Origin: FEB-25 sp963822175
Lineage (GTDB): Bacteria > Chloroflexota > Anaerolineae > Anaerolineales > UBA4823
Assembly: GCA_963822175.1 (NCBI GenBank)
Contig: CAWGGJ010000005.1
Coordinates: 62,001 to 126,000, forward strand
Length of the DNA stretch: 64,000 nucleotides
Direction of reading: 5' to 3'
This document shows, piece after piece, positions 16,014 through 25,193 of the stretch. Numbering within the stretch: the stretch's first letter is position 1; the number at the start of each line of letters is the position of its first letter. The notes below the pieces were generated by a model that worked only from the letters and a program-made list of their open reading frames with translations, ran no database searches and was not told where the DNA came from. Both the position numbers and the translations under genes were made by a program.

Positions 16014-17885
16014 CTACCGCAAGAAAATCAGCGCTGCCACGCCAAAAGAGATCAAGTAGGCAAGCGGGTAGAAAAAGGTAAATGGTGCTTCCAGGCGGTC
16101 GGCTTTCTCGCGCTGGTCTTTCTGCTCCAGGTACTTAAAGTACACATTTAACACCACCACCAGGGTGTTGATGATGAAAGTGATCGCCATGATGGCATCC
16201 ATAAAGGTCAGGTAGCCCATGCGCGGGTAGTTATCACCCAGGCTAAAGCTGAAGGCGATGAACAGCAACAGGTTACCGGTAGCGATCTCGATACGCCGGG
16301 CATAATCCTTGAGGAAGAAGGTGATGTACGAAACGACGATGATCAATAAAATGGGTACAAAAAAGCGGAAGATGTAATAGCTCAGGTGACGTGGCGCCGA
16401 AAAGTGGAACGTAAATCGGCTTGTGGGCACTTGCCTGCTGGATGTCTCCGTGCTGATCTGGGTATCAAAAGTGGTCAGGATGAACTCATCTTCACCATGA
16501 TTTGGATCGATTTCGCTGAAACCTTCCGTCGGGACAAAGACATATACATCATCCGAGTAAAGCATGTCGAGCTTGATGTAAAAATCCTGGGTGTCGAAGG
16601 GAAAGGCGGTCCAATCGAAATCGACCTGGAAATCGGTAGAGAAACGCTCCAGGTAGATGACATGACCATTCGATTCGATCGAGATCACCCGGTTTTGAGT
16701 CCAACGGTTGCCCTGCTGGTTGAAGAAGGTAAAATCAGGCCATTTTCCCTTGACATCTTCAAGAAACTTATTGTAGCTGTTCTCAGTATAAACTTTTTCA
16801 GTGCAGCTGCATTCATCCGGGTTGAATGCCAGCGCTGGATCAGTCCATTCCAGCTTGAGAGTGCCAGCATCTTTCATGATCTCATTTGGCTGGTCGATAT
16901 TGATGATCTGCTGGAGCTTTAAACCGACGTACACCGGGATGGCCAGCTCCAATATGCTTTCAGTGTTGGGTTGGCCTTTGCCCTCCAGCACTTCCGGTGC
17001 ATTGATGCCCACCTGGAGGGTAAAATCTCCGCTGGATAACTGACCGTTTTCTGAAGCAGCAACGATATCCAGGACATAGCCCACCCCAAGGTCCTCAAAG
17101 GCGTGTTGAATTGTAGCCACGCTGGCCTCGCCGTTGAGATTCGCCACCTGGACCGGCTTATCACCATAATCGCGCAGCACAAGGACGGGCTTCAGACCTC
17201 CATCTGCAGCTTGCAAGTGAACAAAAAGTGTATCACCCGGATTAATGTCATTAAGTTTTATCGCCAGGCTGGGTTTATTTTCGCCAAGGCTTCCAGTATA
17301 TTCCTGAACAAGTTGTGTTCCCAGGACAGCCTGGTCCTGAACTGCGATAACCGCACCGGTTGGTTCTGCGCTCCCATCCAGGACCTGAGGAGCCTCGATC
17401 CCAAGAAGCAGTCGGTAATCACCGGCAGTAGAACGACCAGCCGCAGAGAGTGAGCTGGATACAAGCAGATAAAAGTCACCATCGGAAGGTGCAGTGAATT
17501 CTAAAGCAGCAGAATAGCCGGGACCACTGTCATCATCCCATGCCAATGAATATTGATCCCGTAATGCTGGCAAATCAAGCAGTGGTGTTTCTGAGCTGGA
17601 AACAAGATCAGCTACAGCAATTTTAAAGCTTTCCAGGGTAGCCAGGAAGTTTTCATCGGCAGGCAGAATCGAAAGAACGGGGTCCAGGTTCCCAGATGTG
17701 TTTTCCATGAACACGTCCAGGGTCTGGCCTTTCTCTATTCCGATAATGCGATAGACATCAACCTGGCTGGGAGCCAGGTTGCCATTTAACTCCTGGATGG
17801 CTGGAGCTTCTTGCGCCTGGGTGCTGGCTAGAGGAACGAATACAATTATTACCAAGGTAAGCAGGGTGATTGCGGCTATACGCAT
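16014..17885 (-). CDS. Pentameric ligand-gated (Cys-loop) ion channel with two PPC-like N-terminal domains
   Basis: 623 residues from ATG 17885, which has AAAGGAGAG. Signal peptide about 1-25 (ends near STQAQ). Two tandem beta-rich modules of PPC type span about 30-165 and 185-295; each ends in the same pattern (GDYRLLLGIEAPQVL, GDFTLQVGINAPEVL), showing internal duplication. The channel extracellular domain covers about 310-495 with the signature AFPFDTQDF (428-436) of the Pro-loop. M1 is near 502-525 with its conserved Pro511, M2 and M3 about 533-585, and M4 604-622. Prokaryotic members include GLIC, ELIC and DeCLIC; the extra N-terminal modules recall DeCLIC. Ligand and ion selectivity are unknown. 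A K+ channel gene lies directly upstream on the same strand. Confidence 0.93.
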   Translation of the reverse strand: MRIAAITLLTLVIIVFVPLASTQAQEAPAIQELNGNLAPSQVDVYRIIGIEKGQTLDVFMENTSGNLDPVLSILPADENFLATLESFKIAVADLVSSSETPLLDLPALRDQYSLAWDDDSGPGYSAALEFTAPSDGDFYLLVSSSLSAAGRSTAGDYRLLLGIEAPQVLDGSAEPTGAVIAVQDQAVLGTQLVQEYTGSLGENKPSLAIKLNDINPGDTLFVHLQAADGGLKPVLVLRDYGDKPVQVANLNGEASVATIQHAFEDLGVGYVLDIVAASENGQLSSGDFTLQVGINAPEVLEGKGQPNTESILELAIPVYVGLKLQQIINIDQPNEIMKDAGTLKLEWTDPALAFNPDECSCTEKVYTENSYNKFLEDVKGKWPDFTFFNQQGNRWTQNRVISIESNGHVIYLERFSTDFQVDFDWTAFPFDTQDFYIKLDMLYSDDVYVFVPTEGFSEIDPNHGEDEFILTTFDTQISTETSSRQVPTSRFTFHFSAPRHLSYYIFRFFVPILLIIVVSYITFFLKDYARRIEIATGNLLLFIAFSFSLGDNYPRMGYLTFMDAIMAITFIINTLVVVLNVYFKYLEQKDQREKADRLEAPFTFFYPLAYLISFGVAALIFLR

Positions 17886-18004
17886 GATAATCTCTCCTTT
17901 TGGTAAACACCACAGCAACTAATATTTCCAGCCTTAAACATGGCAACCCCTGGTCCCACAGGTAGTACATTTATTATCATATGAACGCTGATCATCACAC
18001 TCAC

Positions 18005-18397
18005 TTATTCCTCCTTTCGGAGTTCGGATACCCTCTCAATGCGCTGTGTTCGAACAAGGCGAATCCGATCAAATAGCGATAACAGGATGACAATGCCATT
18101 AATGAGATAAACCATGGTAAATATCTTGGAAATCGGGGTTGTGGGTGTCAGGTCACCGTAGCCTACCGTGCCAAGGCTGACGACGCAAAAGTAGAGCGAA
18201 TCGAGATAACTCCAGCCTTCAATCCAATGGTAGAAAAGCATCCCAATCAATAGAGTTCCCAATGCCCAAATTAACGCAGGACGTGATCCTTTATCGCGCA
18301 GCACATCCAGGAGGAACAAGTTCTTGATTGGCTGATATCTCCGCTCCTTCTTCTCAACAGTCGACTCGGTGGTTTTCATTGATCTGTCAGGCTCCAT
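18005..18397 (-). CDS. Two-transmembrane potassium channel
   Basis: 130 residues with two membrane helices (about 41-57 and 92-110) around a pore loop carrying the selectivity filter TVGYGD (residues 77-82). This is the minimal K+ channel fold (Ion_trans_2); four copies would form the pore in the cytoplasmic membrane. The short cytoplasmic ends lack a ligand-binding RCK or cyclic-nucleotide domain. ATG 18397 follows AAAGGAGAG. It lies 119 bases upstream of the Cys-loop channel on the same strand, so the two channels are probably expressed together. Confidence 0.93.
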   Translation of the reverse strand: MEPDRSMKTTESTVEKKERRYQPIKNLFLLDVLRDKGSRPALIWALGTLLIGMLFYHWIEGWSYLDSLYFCVVSLGTVGYGDLTPTTPISKIFTMVYLINGIVILLSLFDRIRLVRTQRIERVSELRKEE

Positions 18398-18702
18398 TAA
18401 CCCTCTCCTTTATACATACGATTTTCCAATTCGCCTGGTATTGCTCCAACGACAATTAAAGTCCACGGCAGGTATCACACAGGATGCGTAATTCCAGCGT
18501 AATAAATCCCACAGGTAATTGAAAATAGAATAAAACACTGATAGTTAGAACGCGGATAAGTACCAGGCTGAGAATGGTATAGTGAATAATTCAGTCCCAG
18601 CTATCCCTACAGTACGCAGGAATATTTATCTTGTTTATTTTGGGTGAAATAGCTGTTCTAGATATTCCCTTCATCACCCAAGCGAAATATCAAGAAAAAA
18701 AT
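18398..18702. other. Non-coding gap upstream of the K+ channel
   Basis: No supported gene. The region is AT-rich and holds the presumed promoter of the channel pair; I could not choose a single convincing -35/-10 pair. It borders the terminator of the HdeD gene on its right side. Confidence 0.4.
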
Positions 18703-18732
18703 TGGATGGGCGCGCCGTCGCCCGCCCATCCA
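18694..18732 (-). terminator. Rho-independent terminator after the HdeD-family gene
   Basis: A 10-bp GC-rich stem TGGATGGGCG (18703-18712) / CGCCCATCCA (18723-18732). Read leftward it is followed by AATTTTTTT (18694-18702), a classic U-tract. It ends transcription of the HdeD gene ten bases past its stop. Confidence 0.88.
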
Positions 18733-18741
18733 TTAAGAAGC

Positions 18742-19296
18742 TTATTCAGCAGACTTTTGCCGGAATGCCTGGAAGATCAGGGCAATGCCAAAAATCACAC
18801 CACACACTGCTACTGACCAGAGCATAGCCAGACCCGAGAATAGTGATCCATAATCAGCTAGCAGGGCTAACCCGAGTAGAATCCCCAGTGCTCCCAGGAT
18901 GCCAGCACCCCAACCGCCGCCACGGAATGCCATGAACAGCAGGATGGCGCCATACATCAAACCCCAGATGCCCAGCACCAGGACAAGAACCCTGGGTAGG
19001 ACAACCGCAGCTGCCACGGGATACGCCAGTATGTAGGCTCCAGCCGCAATACTGATGATTCCCATGAATAACTTCCAAGCCCACATGGAATGGTCAATAA
19101 AGATGGCGACGATATCGAAGACACCCTGGACCAGCCACCAAATACCCAGGACTGCGATCACAAGCTGGTATGTTTCGACTTTGGCTTTGGCGGGTGCCCA
19201 GAGCAGGATGCCGCCCACGATCAGAGCCAGGATCCCAGAGATCAGTGTGAGCCACCAGGGGCGATCTTTAGTTTGTGTTTGTACTGCAGTAGTCAT
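18742..19296 (-). CDS. HdeD family (DUF308) membrane protein
   Basis: 184 residues with six hydrophobic segments in three helical hairpins, each rich in Gly and Ala, beginning WWLTLISGILALIVGGILLW. This is the DUF308/HdeD family, named for an Escherichia coli inner-membrane protein linked to acid resistance at high cell density. AAGGAGA precedes ATG 19296 and a strong terminator follows. It belongs to a run of small envelope or stress-type genes on the minus strand; biochemical function is not known for the family. Confidence 0.88.
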   Translation of the reverse strand: MTTAVQTQTKDRPWWLTLISGILALIVGGILLWAPAKAKVETYQLVIAVLGIWWLVQGVFDIVAIFIDHSMWAWKLFMGIISIAAGAYILAYPVAAAVVLPRVLVLVLGIWGLMYGAILLFMAFRGGGWGAGILGALGILLGLALLADYGSLFSGLAMLWSVAVCGVIFGIALIFQAFRQKSAE

Positions 19297-19531
19297 TTCT
19301 TATCATTCTCCTTTAATATATTTGAAATACAAATTACTACCCAAAAAAAATACACCTTGTTGTGTCTGACTTGCTTTACACATCACCTCCGATCGAAGAC
19401 ATCATATGGCTGATAGATTCTACCATTATAAATTTCGGCGGAAAAAATACTTTCTATGAAAGACGAAATTTATCGCCTGGTTATTGTAACCCGCAATCAC
19501 GCATTCAGGCAAGGTGGGTGCCGATCGTTCA

Positions 19532-20965
19532 TCACTCCGACGTGCTTGCCTCTATCCGACCCGATCGAATAGCCTTCAAAAGGGCGGCATGATCGCTCTC
19601 ATTTTGACCGGCATAGGCAACGCTGAAGTCAGCAATCGCGTCTTCAAACGCCGTACTTTTCCCCATGTACCCAGTTAATACAGCCGGATCACCTGAGCGG
19701 GCATGGGCACGCGCCAGCACCCTGCCACACAAACCGGCGTAGAGTTTTAGATTTGTTGGCTTCATGAACTCGATCACCGGCTTGATCTTGGCATCACTGA
19801 GCTGGCGAACGTAGAATTGGGTTCTCAGCTTGCCAGTCCCGGTCGTCCAGCCCAGGAACATATCACCAGCCGACTGCATGGCACGCTGGCCCACCACAAC
19901 ACGCTGTCCGGCATGTTCAAATGGGTTGGCTCCACAGTAGGGTTCCAATACCGACTGGCGTGCCTGCTTGAACTGCAGGAACAATGGGTCACCCCTGCCA
20001 GACATCAACAACATGATCCCACAGGCAGTCCCCACACTGCCCACTCCCACCACCTTGAAGGCAACATCCACAACGGCAAATCGATCCAAGAGCAGGCTAA
20101 CTCCCAGACTAAGGTTCTTCTTCAATCCTTGTAATGTGGAGTTGGCAATCTTTAAATATTCTTCATCACGTTTGTCACCGAAGTGGTAGATCAGTGGCGG
20201 GTGGTCCACGATGCGCGGAATGTCTCCGGCTGTGTACGTCAGCTTGGCAAACTCTTTCTCATGAGCGCTCTGTTCTTTTGCGCCGGATATTTTTTTGCTA
20301 TAAAAGTGCTTCATTTCCTTATCGGGTATGCTCTCAATGACGGCGTTTAGATCGAAACTATCGTTCCAGGCTTGCAATACCGACATCTCGGCATATTCCG
20401 CCATACGCTGGCGATAAGCCTGTGCAGCCAACCAGGCAGCTTCTTTGCAGACATCCATGTCAAAGCCATTCGATTGCCCAGCTACCACAAAGCTGGCTGC
20501 CAGGCGCTTGACATCCCATTCCCAGGGAGCGAAGGATACCTCATCGAAGTCATTGATGTCAAAGATAAGATTCCGCTCAGCTGTGGCAAAACCGCCAAAA
20601 TTCAACAGGTGGCAGTCCCCATCCACTACCAGGGTCAGGCCTGTAGATGGTGTGTGCGAGAGGTCATAAGCCATGACCGCAGCTGCGCCACGGTAAAAAG
20701 TAAATGGACTCACCATCATCCTACCGTAGCGTATCGGAAGCAATTCTTCTACACGACCTTTACTGTTTTCTATCAACAGGTCAATCGGATCGAGGCGGTT
20801 GGTGGGCGGGGTCCAATCCTTTTGGGCTTTGCGCGCAGTAACATCACGTAGTGCTTTCCCTTTGGCGAGGCGTTCTTTATATTTTAAGGTATGGGTTTGC
20901 ACCGGGACCGGCGCTTTGGTCAATCTTGGCAGGCTTTCATCGATGTTACGGATTTCTTCGGTCAT
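19532..20965 (-). CDS. DUF2252 family protein
   Basis: 477 residues, full length for DUF2252. The most conserved block is near residues 110-155: VDGDCHLLNFGGFA, then FDINDFDEVSFAPWEWDVKRLAAS, which resembles the catalytic HxDxxxxN and D-motif of kinase-like folds. DUF2252 proteins are therefore suspected to be atypical phosphotransferases, with no proven substrate. Later conserved segments include VVGVGSVGT and the Arg-rich end. ATG 20965 has GAGAGGTGG. Neighbours are the HdeD-type gene downstream and a META lipoprotein upstream. Confidence 0.9.
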   Translation of the reverse strand: MTEEIRNIDESLPRLTKAPVPVQTHTLKYKERLAKGKALRDVTARKAQKDWTPPTNRLDPIDLLIENSKGRVEELLPIRYGRMMVSPFTFYRGAAAVMAYDLSHTPSTGLTLVVDGDCHLLNFGGFATAERNLIFDINDFDEVSFAPWEWDVKRLAASFVVAGQSNGFDMDVCKEAAWLAAQAYRQRMAEYAEMSVLQAWNDSFDLNAVIESIPDKEMKHFYSKKISGAKEQSAHEKEFAKLTYTAGDIPRIVDHPPLIYHFGDKRDEEYLKIANSTLQGLKKNLSLGVSLLLDRFAVVDVAFKVVGVGSVGTACGIMLLMSGRGDPLFLQFKQARQSVLEPYCGANPFEHAGQRVVVGQRAMQSAGDMFLGWTTGTGKLRTQFYVRQLSDAKIKPVIEFMKPTNLKLYAGLCGRVLARAHARSGDPAVLTGYMGKSTAFEDAIADFSVAYAGQNESDHAALLKAIRSGRIEASTSE

Positions 20966-21017
20966 ACTTCCACCTCTCTATCTATGCATGATATCAAATT
21001 ATAAATGAAGCAAAACC

Positions 21018-22205
21018 TTATTTCGAGGCAATGCCTCCATTTTGGAATAACATGCGCTGCTCACCCCCCGCATTCTCCAGGGCAAGCCCGCCGCTTCCAT
21101 CCGGCCCACCCGCCACAACGCTACCTAGCAGGCTCAAATATTGCTGATCCAGCGAAGCATCACCACAGTAAGCCATGGTTGAGGCGCCGAGAGTAATGAC
21201 GAAGCCATTTTCCTGGTTGTATGTTCCAGAAAAATTGTTACAATCTGCCTTTCCCTTGAGGGTACCAGCGGGGTAAAAAACGATCGTATAATTCTCCGGG
21301 TCAGGCACGGTGGTTGTCTCACCGGTAGTTTTATTGGCCACACTCACCCACTGCCAGTTAATGCCCTGGATCGAATCGGTTGAGGCAGGAGCGGCTTGAG
21401 TGGCAGTGACAGGTTCCGCTAAAGCCGCCTGCACTGCAAGTGCGCCTTCGGCAGTGCGCAGCTCCAGGGTTGTAGCTTCGATCTTGTATGTGGCAGCAGT
21501 CTGCATGGCAGCCAGGAATTGGCTTTCCTGCTCCATGACACCCGCAGGATCATTGCATGCCATCCGGGTGGAGGCCAGCGGACCGATCTTTACCTGGCTG
21601 CCGGTCACCGTATAAGGTCCATTGTAATTGTTACAGCCACTGTTCCCCGATAAGGTGCCATCGCTGCCGAAATTAGCGGTGATGTTGGAACCTGCCAGCA
21701 CACTGGTAACCGCCTGCTTGCCGTTGTTATAGGCAATCACAGTCCAGGATGTACCAGAAAGGTCCTGAGACTGAGCTTTGAAAACCAGGATGCTCTTGTT
21801 ATTGGCGTCGGATAGAGTCAGCTGCTCGCCGGTGACAGAAAAAGTCTTTACCTCAGCCAGGGCAGTCAGGTATGCACTCTCCTGGTCCATCAGCTCTTGT
21901 GAACAAGCCATCATGGTTGAAGCTAACGGCGAAGTTATTTCCAGGGAGTTACCAGATGACGTATACGAACCGGAATAACGGTTGCATCCAGATGATCCAC
22001 CCACCTTCCCATCGGTAGTGAACAGGGCAGTGATGTTCGAACCTGGCAACAGCTCCTGATCCTTGAGTTGGGTTAAGTTCCATACCATGCCGGTTACATC
22101 CCCACCGCCACCCTGGGTGGAACCCGGTGAGCTGCAGGCTGCAAGCATGAGCAGCCCGGCACACAAGCCAATTGTTACACTGATTACTCTCTTTGTACTT
22201 TTCAT
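21018..22205 (-). CDS. Lipoprotein with three META domains
   Basis: 395 residues from ATG 22205 (GGAG nine bases before); ATG 22220 is a longer alternative. Lipobox LAAC puts the lipidated Cys at 24. Three META (HslJ-like) domains follow at about 38-145, 150-262 and 280-390. Each has the W-x-L start, an SGCNxY/DCNNF turn and a second Cys in the MAC/AYC motif (Cys74/Cys101, Cys191/Cys217, Cys322/Cys347). HslJ in E. coli is a heat-inducible outer-membrane-associated protein connected to novobiocin resistance; the mechanism is unknown. The protein is exported and anchored to the membrane surface. A much larger META lipoprotein lies at 50806-54228. Confidence 0.9.
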   Translation of the reverse strand: MKSTKRVISVTIGLCAGLLMLAACSSPGSTQGGGGDVTGMVWNLTQLKDQELLPGSNITALFTTDGKVGGSSGCNRYSGSYTSSGNSLEITSPLASTMMACSQELMDQESAYLTALAEVKTFSVTGEQLTLSDANNKSILVFKAQSQDLSGTSWTVIAYNNGKQAVTSVLAGSNITANFGSDGTLSGNSGCNNYNGPYTVTGSQVKIGPLASTRMACNDPAGVMEQESQFLAAMQTAATYKIEATTLELRTAEGALAVQAALAEPVTATQAAPASTDSIQGINWQWVSVANKTTGETTTVPDPENYTIVFYPAGTLKGKADCNNFSGTYNQENGFVITLGASTMAYCGDASLDQQYLSLLGSVVAGGPDGSGGLALENAGGEQRMLFQNGGIASK

Positions 22206-22444
22206 ATACAAGCACTCCATTTCTCAAACTATGGGAGAGAAATTCTCCCTTTTACCAATTGCAGTGTGGACAGAGTTACAACTTCATTGTTCTGCTTCTC
22301 ATGGCGAGGTGGATGATGGGACTTAGGTAAGAAAGCTGACCCAAACACCCCAAAAACCACCATTGCATAGCAATGAATTCTCTTCTTGTTATTCACTTCC
22401 CGGCGATGTACCTGTATTCGATTGGGTTACGCTACTCTCCAGGA

Positions 22445-22759
22445 TTAAACGACGGGCTGGGAAGGAGCGGTGTACCCTGGGATGCGATCGCGGTTGTAAT
22501 AGGCTGTGGTGGTGTAATGCATCAGATCGATCACGACCGCCATAACAATCCAGAACCAATCCCAGCCATATAAACCTCCCGCACCCCAGGTCAAAATTAC
22601 AAACATCAATGTAGTGAAAGGCAGGAAGATGATTCCAAGAATTGCCCACCACCATTTATCATTGAATGAATTCATGAACTGGGTCGGGCGAGCGATCCAA
22701 ATAAATAATGTCCCAATCCTTGGGAACATCACCGCAATCATTGCAAATAGACAAGGCAT
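22445..22759 (-). CDS. Small membrane protein, paralogue 1 of 3
   Basis: 104 residues with three hydrophobic segments: MPCLFAMIAVMFPRIGTLFIW, then LGIIFLPFTTLMFVILTW, then YGWDWFWIVMAVVIDLMHY, and a short tail ending near IPGYTAP. The gene has an AGGAG site before ATG 22759. Two other genes in this window (43988-44302 and 50298-50600) share the same layout and the LGIIFLP-x-T-T and G-x-DW-x-W/V motifs. I recognise no named function. All three copies sit beside stress or envelope genes on the minus strand. Confidence 0.82.
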   Translation of the reverse strand: MPCLFAMIAVMFPRIGTLFIWIARPTQFMNSFNDKWWWAILGIIFLPFTTLMFVILTWGAGGLYGWDWFWIVMAVVIDLMHYTTTAYYNRDRIPGYTAPSQPVV

Positions 22760-22844
22760 AATATTTTCTCCTCAAAATAGAATTTGATATGATTCACCGT
22801 CTGAATTCCAGGAACTCGCTTGCACAATAAAAATCCTTGCCAGC

Positions 22845-23405
22845 CTACTTGCCTCCATGCGCCATCTCGTCGATACATACCGCCACTGCAAGGATCAGCA
22901 CATCATCCTGGCCCGGATCGATGGCAACCCCATAGGAGTCGCGCAAGCGGAACCACTTCTTAGAGACTTCCGCCACCTTATCGCGCCCTTCTCCAATGGT
23001 GTATTCGTGATCAAGAATGTTGCCCTTTACCTCCAAATCTGGCCCAGCTTTTATCTTCACCACCCAGCGCTCACGGATGGGAGTGATCAGGGCTTTCTTG
23101 ACCATACCCAGCTGCTCGCCATGAGGTCCTTCGATCTCCATACTATCCTTGATCCGCAGCATGCGTTCCTGGATCTTGGCCAGTTCGTTCCCGTGCGCGT
23201 CCTCGAAGATCAGGGTCTGACGCACGCGTAGGGCTTTTCCATCCACTTTAAACACTTTCTGGCCCTGTTCATTCTCGATCCAGAAATCGTCCCCGATAGC
23301 CACCATCTTCTGTCGCATCTGGTAGCGTTTGCCTCCACCACCCGGTCGTCCAAGCTGGCGGTCATCCTGGCGTTCATCGCGCCGTTCTTCACGTCTGTTA
23401 CGCAT
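22845..23405 (-). CDS. LURP-one-related (LOR) family protein
   Basis: 186 residues. A charged Arg/Asp-rich N-terminus (1-25) precedes a beta-rich body: KMVAIGDDFWIENEQGQKVFKVDGKAL at the start (given in two runs, KMVAIGDDFWIENE and QGQKVFKVDGKAL), repeats of x-D-x-x-G-x-x-L/V, and a final hydrophobic strand or helix VLILAVAVCIDEMA. This matches the LURP-one-related family, which has a Tubby-like barrel with a central hydrophobic helix and may bind membrane lipids. In plants it responds to pathogens; bacterial roles are unknown. Strong AAGGAGG before ATG 23405. Confidence 0.85.
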   Translation of the reverse strand: MRNRREERRDERQDDRQLGRPGGGGKRYQMRQKMVAIGDDFWIENEQGQKVFKVDGKALRVRQTLIFEDAHGNELAKIQERMLRIKDSMEIEGPHGEQLGMVKKALITPIRERWVVKIKAGPDLEVKGNILDHEYTIGEGRDKVAEVSKKWFRLRDSYGVAIDPGQDDVLILAVAVCIDEMAHGGK

Positions 23406-23474
23406 AATAAAACCTCCTTATTTCAATAGTTGGGGCTGACATAGATACTATGCCAGCTAGTCCGGTTAAAGAAT

Positions 23475-23963
23475 TTACTCCTCAGCAAAAGCAGCCTTCA
23501 GCTGGTCTTCCTGTTCTTTAGTCAGGTTGGAAGCGATCAGCTCGAACTCATTTCCCTTGAGCTCTTCCAATACCTTATCTTGTACAGCATCGGAGGTCAT
23601 CAGGAACAGGGCAGATGTGCCTTCCGTGACCTTCTCGCGGGTCTTCTTGATGAATTCATCGCTGATGCCATAATCGGCCATCTTTCCACCCAAGGCGCCA
23701 AAGGCAGCTCCAACTGCCAGACCGAAGAAGGGCACAAAAAAGATCAAGCCAAACAGCATACCCCAAAAAGCACCCTGCAGTGCACCAACCCCGGCCAGAT
23801 CGACCAGCTGCTTGGTCTTGGGGCTTTTCTTGCCCTGTGGCCAGCTTACGATGGCCGCATCCTGGATCTTGATCAGTTCAGCTTTTTGCAGTGCCTGGAC
23901 TTTACCAAGCATCGTCTGCGCCCCATCTGGGGTGGAAAACTTGAATACGGTAAGCGTTGCCAT
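23475..23963 (-). CDS. DUF1269 family protein
   Basis: 162 residues. A ferredoxin-like N-terminal part (MATLTVFKFSTPDGAQTML, then IQDAAIVSWPQG) is followed by a Gly-rich hydrophobic hairpin (about 62-95: WGMLFGLIFFVPFFGLAVGAA) and a second ferredoxin-like part (GTSALFLMTSDAVQDKVLEEL). This is the DUF1269 pattern, associated with membranes and general stress in many bacteria. Another full copy lies at 59553-60032, and the C-terminal third of the protein at 48964-50118 has the same pattern. Function unknown. Confidence 0.86.
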   Translation of the reverse strand: MATLTVFKFSTPDGAQTMLGKVQALQKAELIKIQDAAIVSWPQGKKSPKTKQLVDLAGVGALQGAFWGMLFGLIFFVPFFGLAVGAAFGALGGKMADYGISDEFIKKTREKVTEGTSALFLMTSDAVQDKVLEELKGNEFELIASNLTKEQEDQLKAAFAEE

Positions 23964-24033
23964 CGTTCTGTTCCTTTTATTAATTGGATATATTTAACCA
24001 TCAATTTTACTTTACAGGAATGCAATCTCCTGC

Positions 24034-24420
24034 TTAAGCCGCCTCAAAAGCCTTTTTTACACCAGGAAGCATGGTATAGATCAAGATAATGCCGTTAACA
24101 ATGAAGCTCACATTGACATCCGACCACTCACCCTGTCCCAACATAAAGGTGAAATCCAGGATCAGGTTGAATGCAGAAATCACCGCCAGGAACAGCCAGG
24201 CTTCTTTTTCAACATTCCACAGCATTTTCACCAGCCATGACCACAACCAGACCATTAAAGCCCACATCAGGAATGACCAGATACTGAAGGCTTTGACGGT
24301 AAACGGCCCGATGACGACAGGCAATATCCCCAGAGATTGTAATGCATGCACCCCAGCCAGGACTGTTGCCAGCCCAGCCAGGATTGCCAAGACAGTGACA
24401 CCAAAGGGACGCTTTTTCAT
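24034..24420 (-). CDS. Small integral membrane protein
   Basis: 128 residues with four hydrophobic helices (about 7-30, 44-66, 74-96 and 104-120), starting MKKRPFGVTVLAILAGL. The first helix motif (RPxGVTVLAIL) is common in small bacterial membrane proteins of unknown role. AGAGGTAA precedes ATG 24420. It is located between a DUF1269 gene and an unknown gene in the envelope gene series. No function is proposed. Confidence 0.75.
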   Translation of the reverse strand: MKKRPFGVTVLAILAGLATVLAGVHALQSLGILPVVIGPFTVKAFSIWSFLMWALMVWLWSWLVKMLWNVEKEAWLFLAVISAFNLILDFTFMLGQGEWSDVNVSFIVNGIILIYTMLPGVKKAFEAA

Positions 24421-24487
24421 ATTTATTACCTCTCTACAAGAATGGTTGAAATGTAATTTTATCTGGTTGCTCTATTACATGGTTCTA

Positions 24488-25159
24488 TTAAACGGTGCTG
24501 CCTGAGAATAAATCTTCCAGGCTGGGCGAGTTTCCATCCCATCCGTCAGCGTCGTGTACGATTTGGATCGCCCGGTTGAGGTTTGAGACCAACTTATGAT
24601 ATCCTTCTCGTCTCTGTGCCATCGGAACAGCCTCAACTCGCTTTTTCAGCGATACCAGGCAGGAGAGAAATAATTGGTAAGGCTCGAAATTTGATAGGCG
24701 TTTATAAAGTTCATCCTCATGACCTGCCAATTTGACCGCGTCTTGTGCCAAAAAATCCATGATCTCACTGGCAATCACCTCACTCACTGAGACAGGCTCG
24801 TTTTGTAGCATGAAAATCGGGGCGTTGGAGGTAAGCTCACAAAACAGATCGCCCATTTCAACTGATGCTCGCAAGTTCCCACCAAAGGAGAAACCTCGCA
24901 GGGTTTCTCCCTGGTAGGTTTCCATGCCCAGCTCCCCAATGCATGCCTTGAATGTCTCAGTAGGTGCTAATTCGTGACGGGTTATGTGCGTGTGACGAAA
25001 AAACCTGCCATCAAAAGTGGGGACACTCAATAGTTTGACATCGAAAAAACGCTGGGTCGGTTTACCAGAAATCCGGACCTTCAACTGGGAATATCCAAGT
25101 GCAGGGTTGTATTTAGAAGACTCGAACACGTATCCGATTGAATTTAACCTAGCATCCAT
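24488..25159 (-). CDS. Uncharacterised soluble protein
   Basis: 223 residues from ATG 25159; the frame is open to 25279, but that upstream part overlaps the Bax inhibitor gene and is Cys/Trp-rich shadow sequence, and GAGGAT lies before 25159. No signal peptide or membrane helix. The N-terminal half is beta-rich (GYSQLKVRISGKPTQRFFDV), the C-terminal half helical (VSEVIASEIMDFLAQDAVKL, LSCLVSLKKRVEAVP). I do not recognise the family. It starts 35 bases after the Bax inhibitor gene stops and may be co-transcribed. Confidence 0.72.
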   Translation of the reverse strand: MDARLNSIGYVFESSKYNPALGYSQLKVRISGKPTQRFFDVKLLSVPTFDGRFFRHTHITRHELAPTETFKACIGELGMETYQGETLRGFSFGGNLRASVEMGDLFCELTSNAPIFMLQNEPVSVSEVIASEIMDFLAQDAVKLAGHEDELYKRLSNFEPYQLFLSCLVSLKKRVEAVPMAQRREGYHKLVSNLNRAIQIVHDADGWDGNSPSLEDLFSGSTV

Positions 25160-25193
25160 AATCAATATCCTCGAATATAGTAAGTATCCTGGC

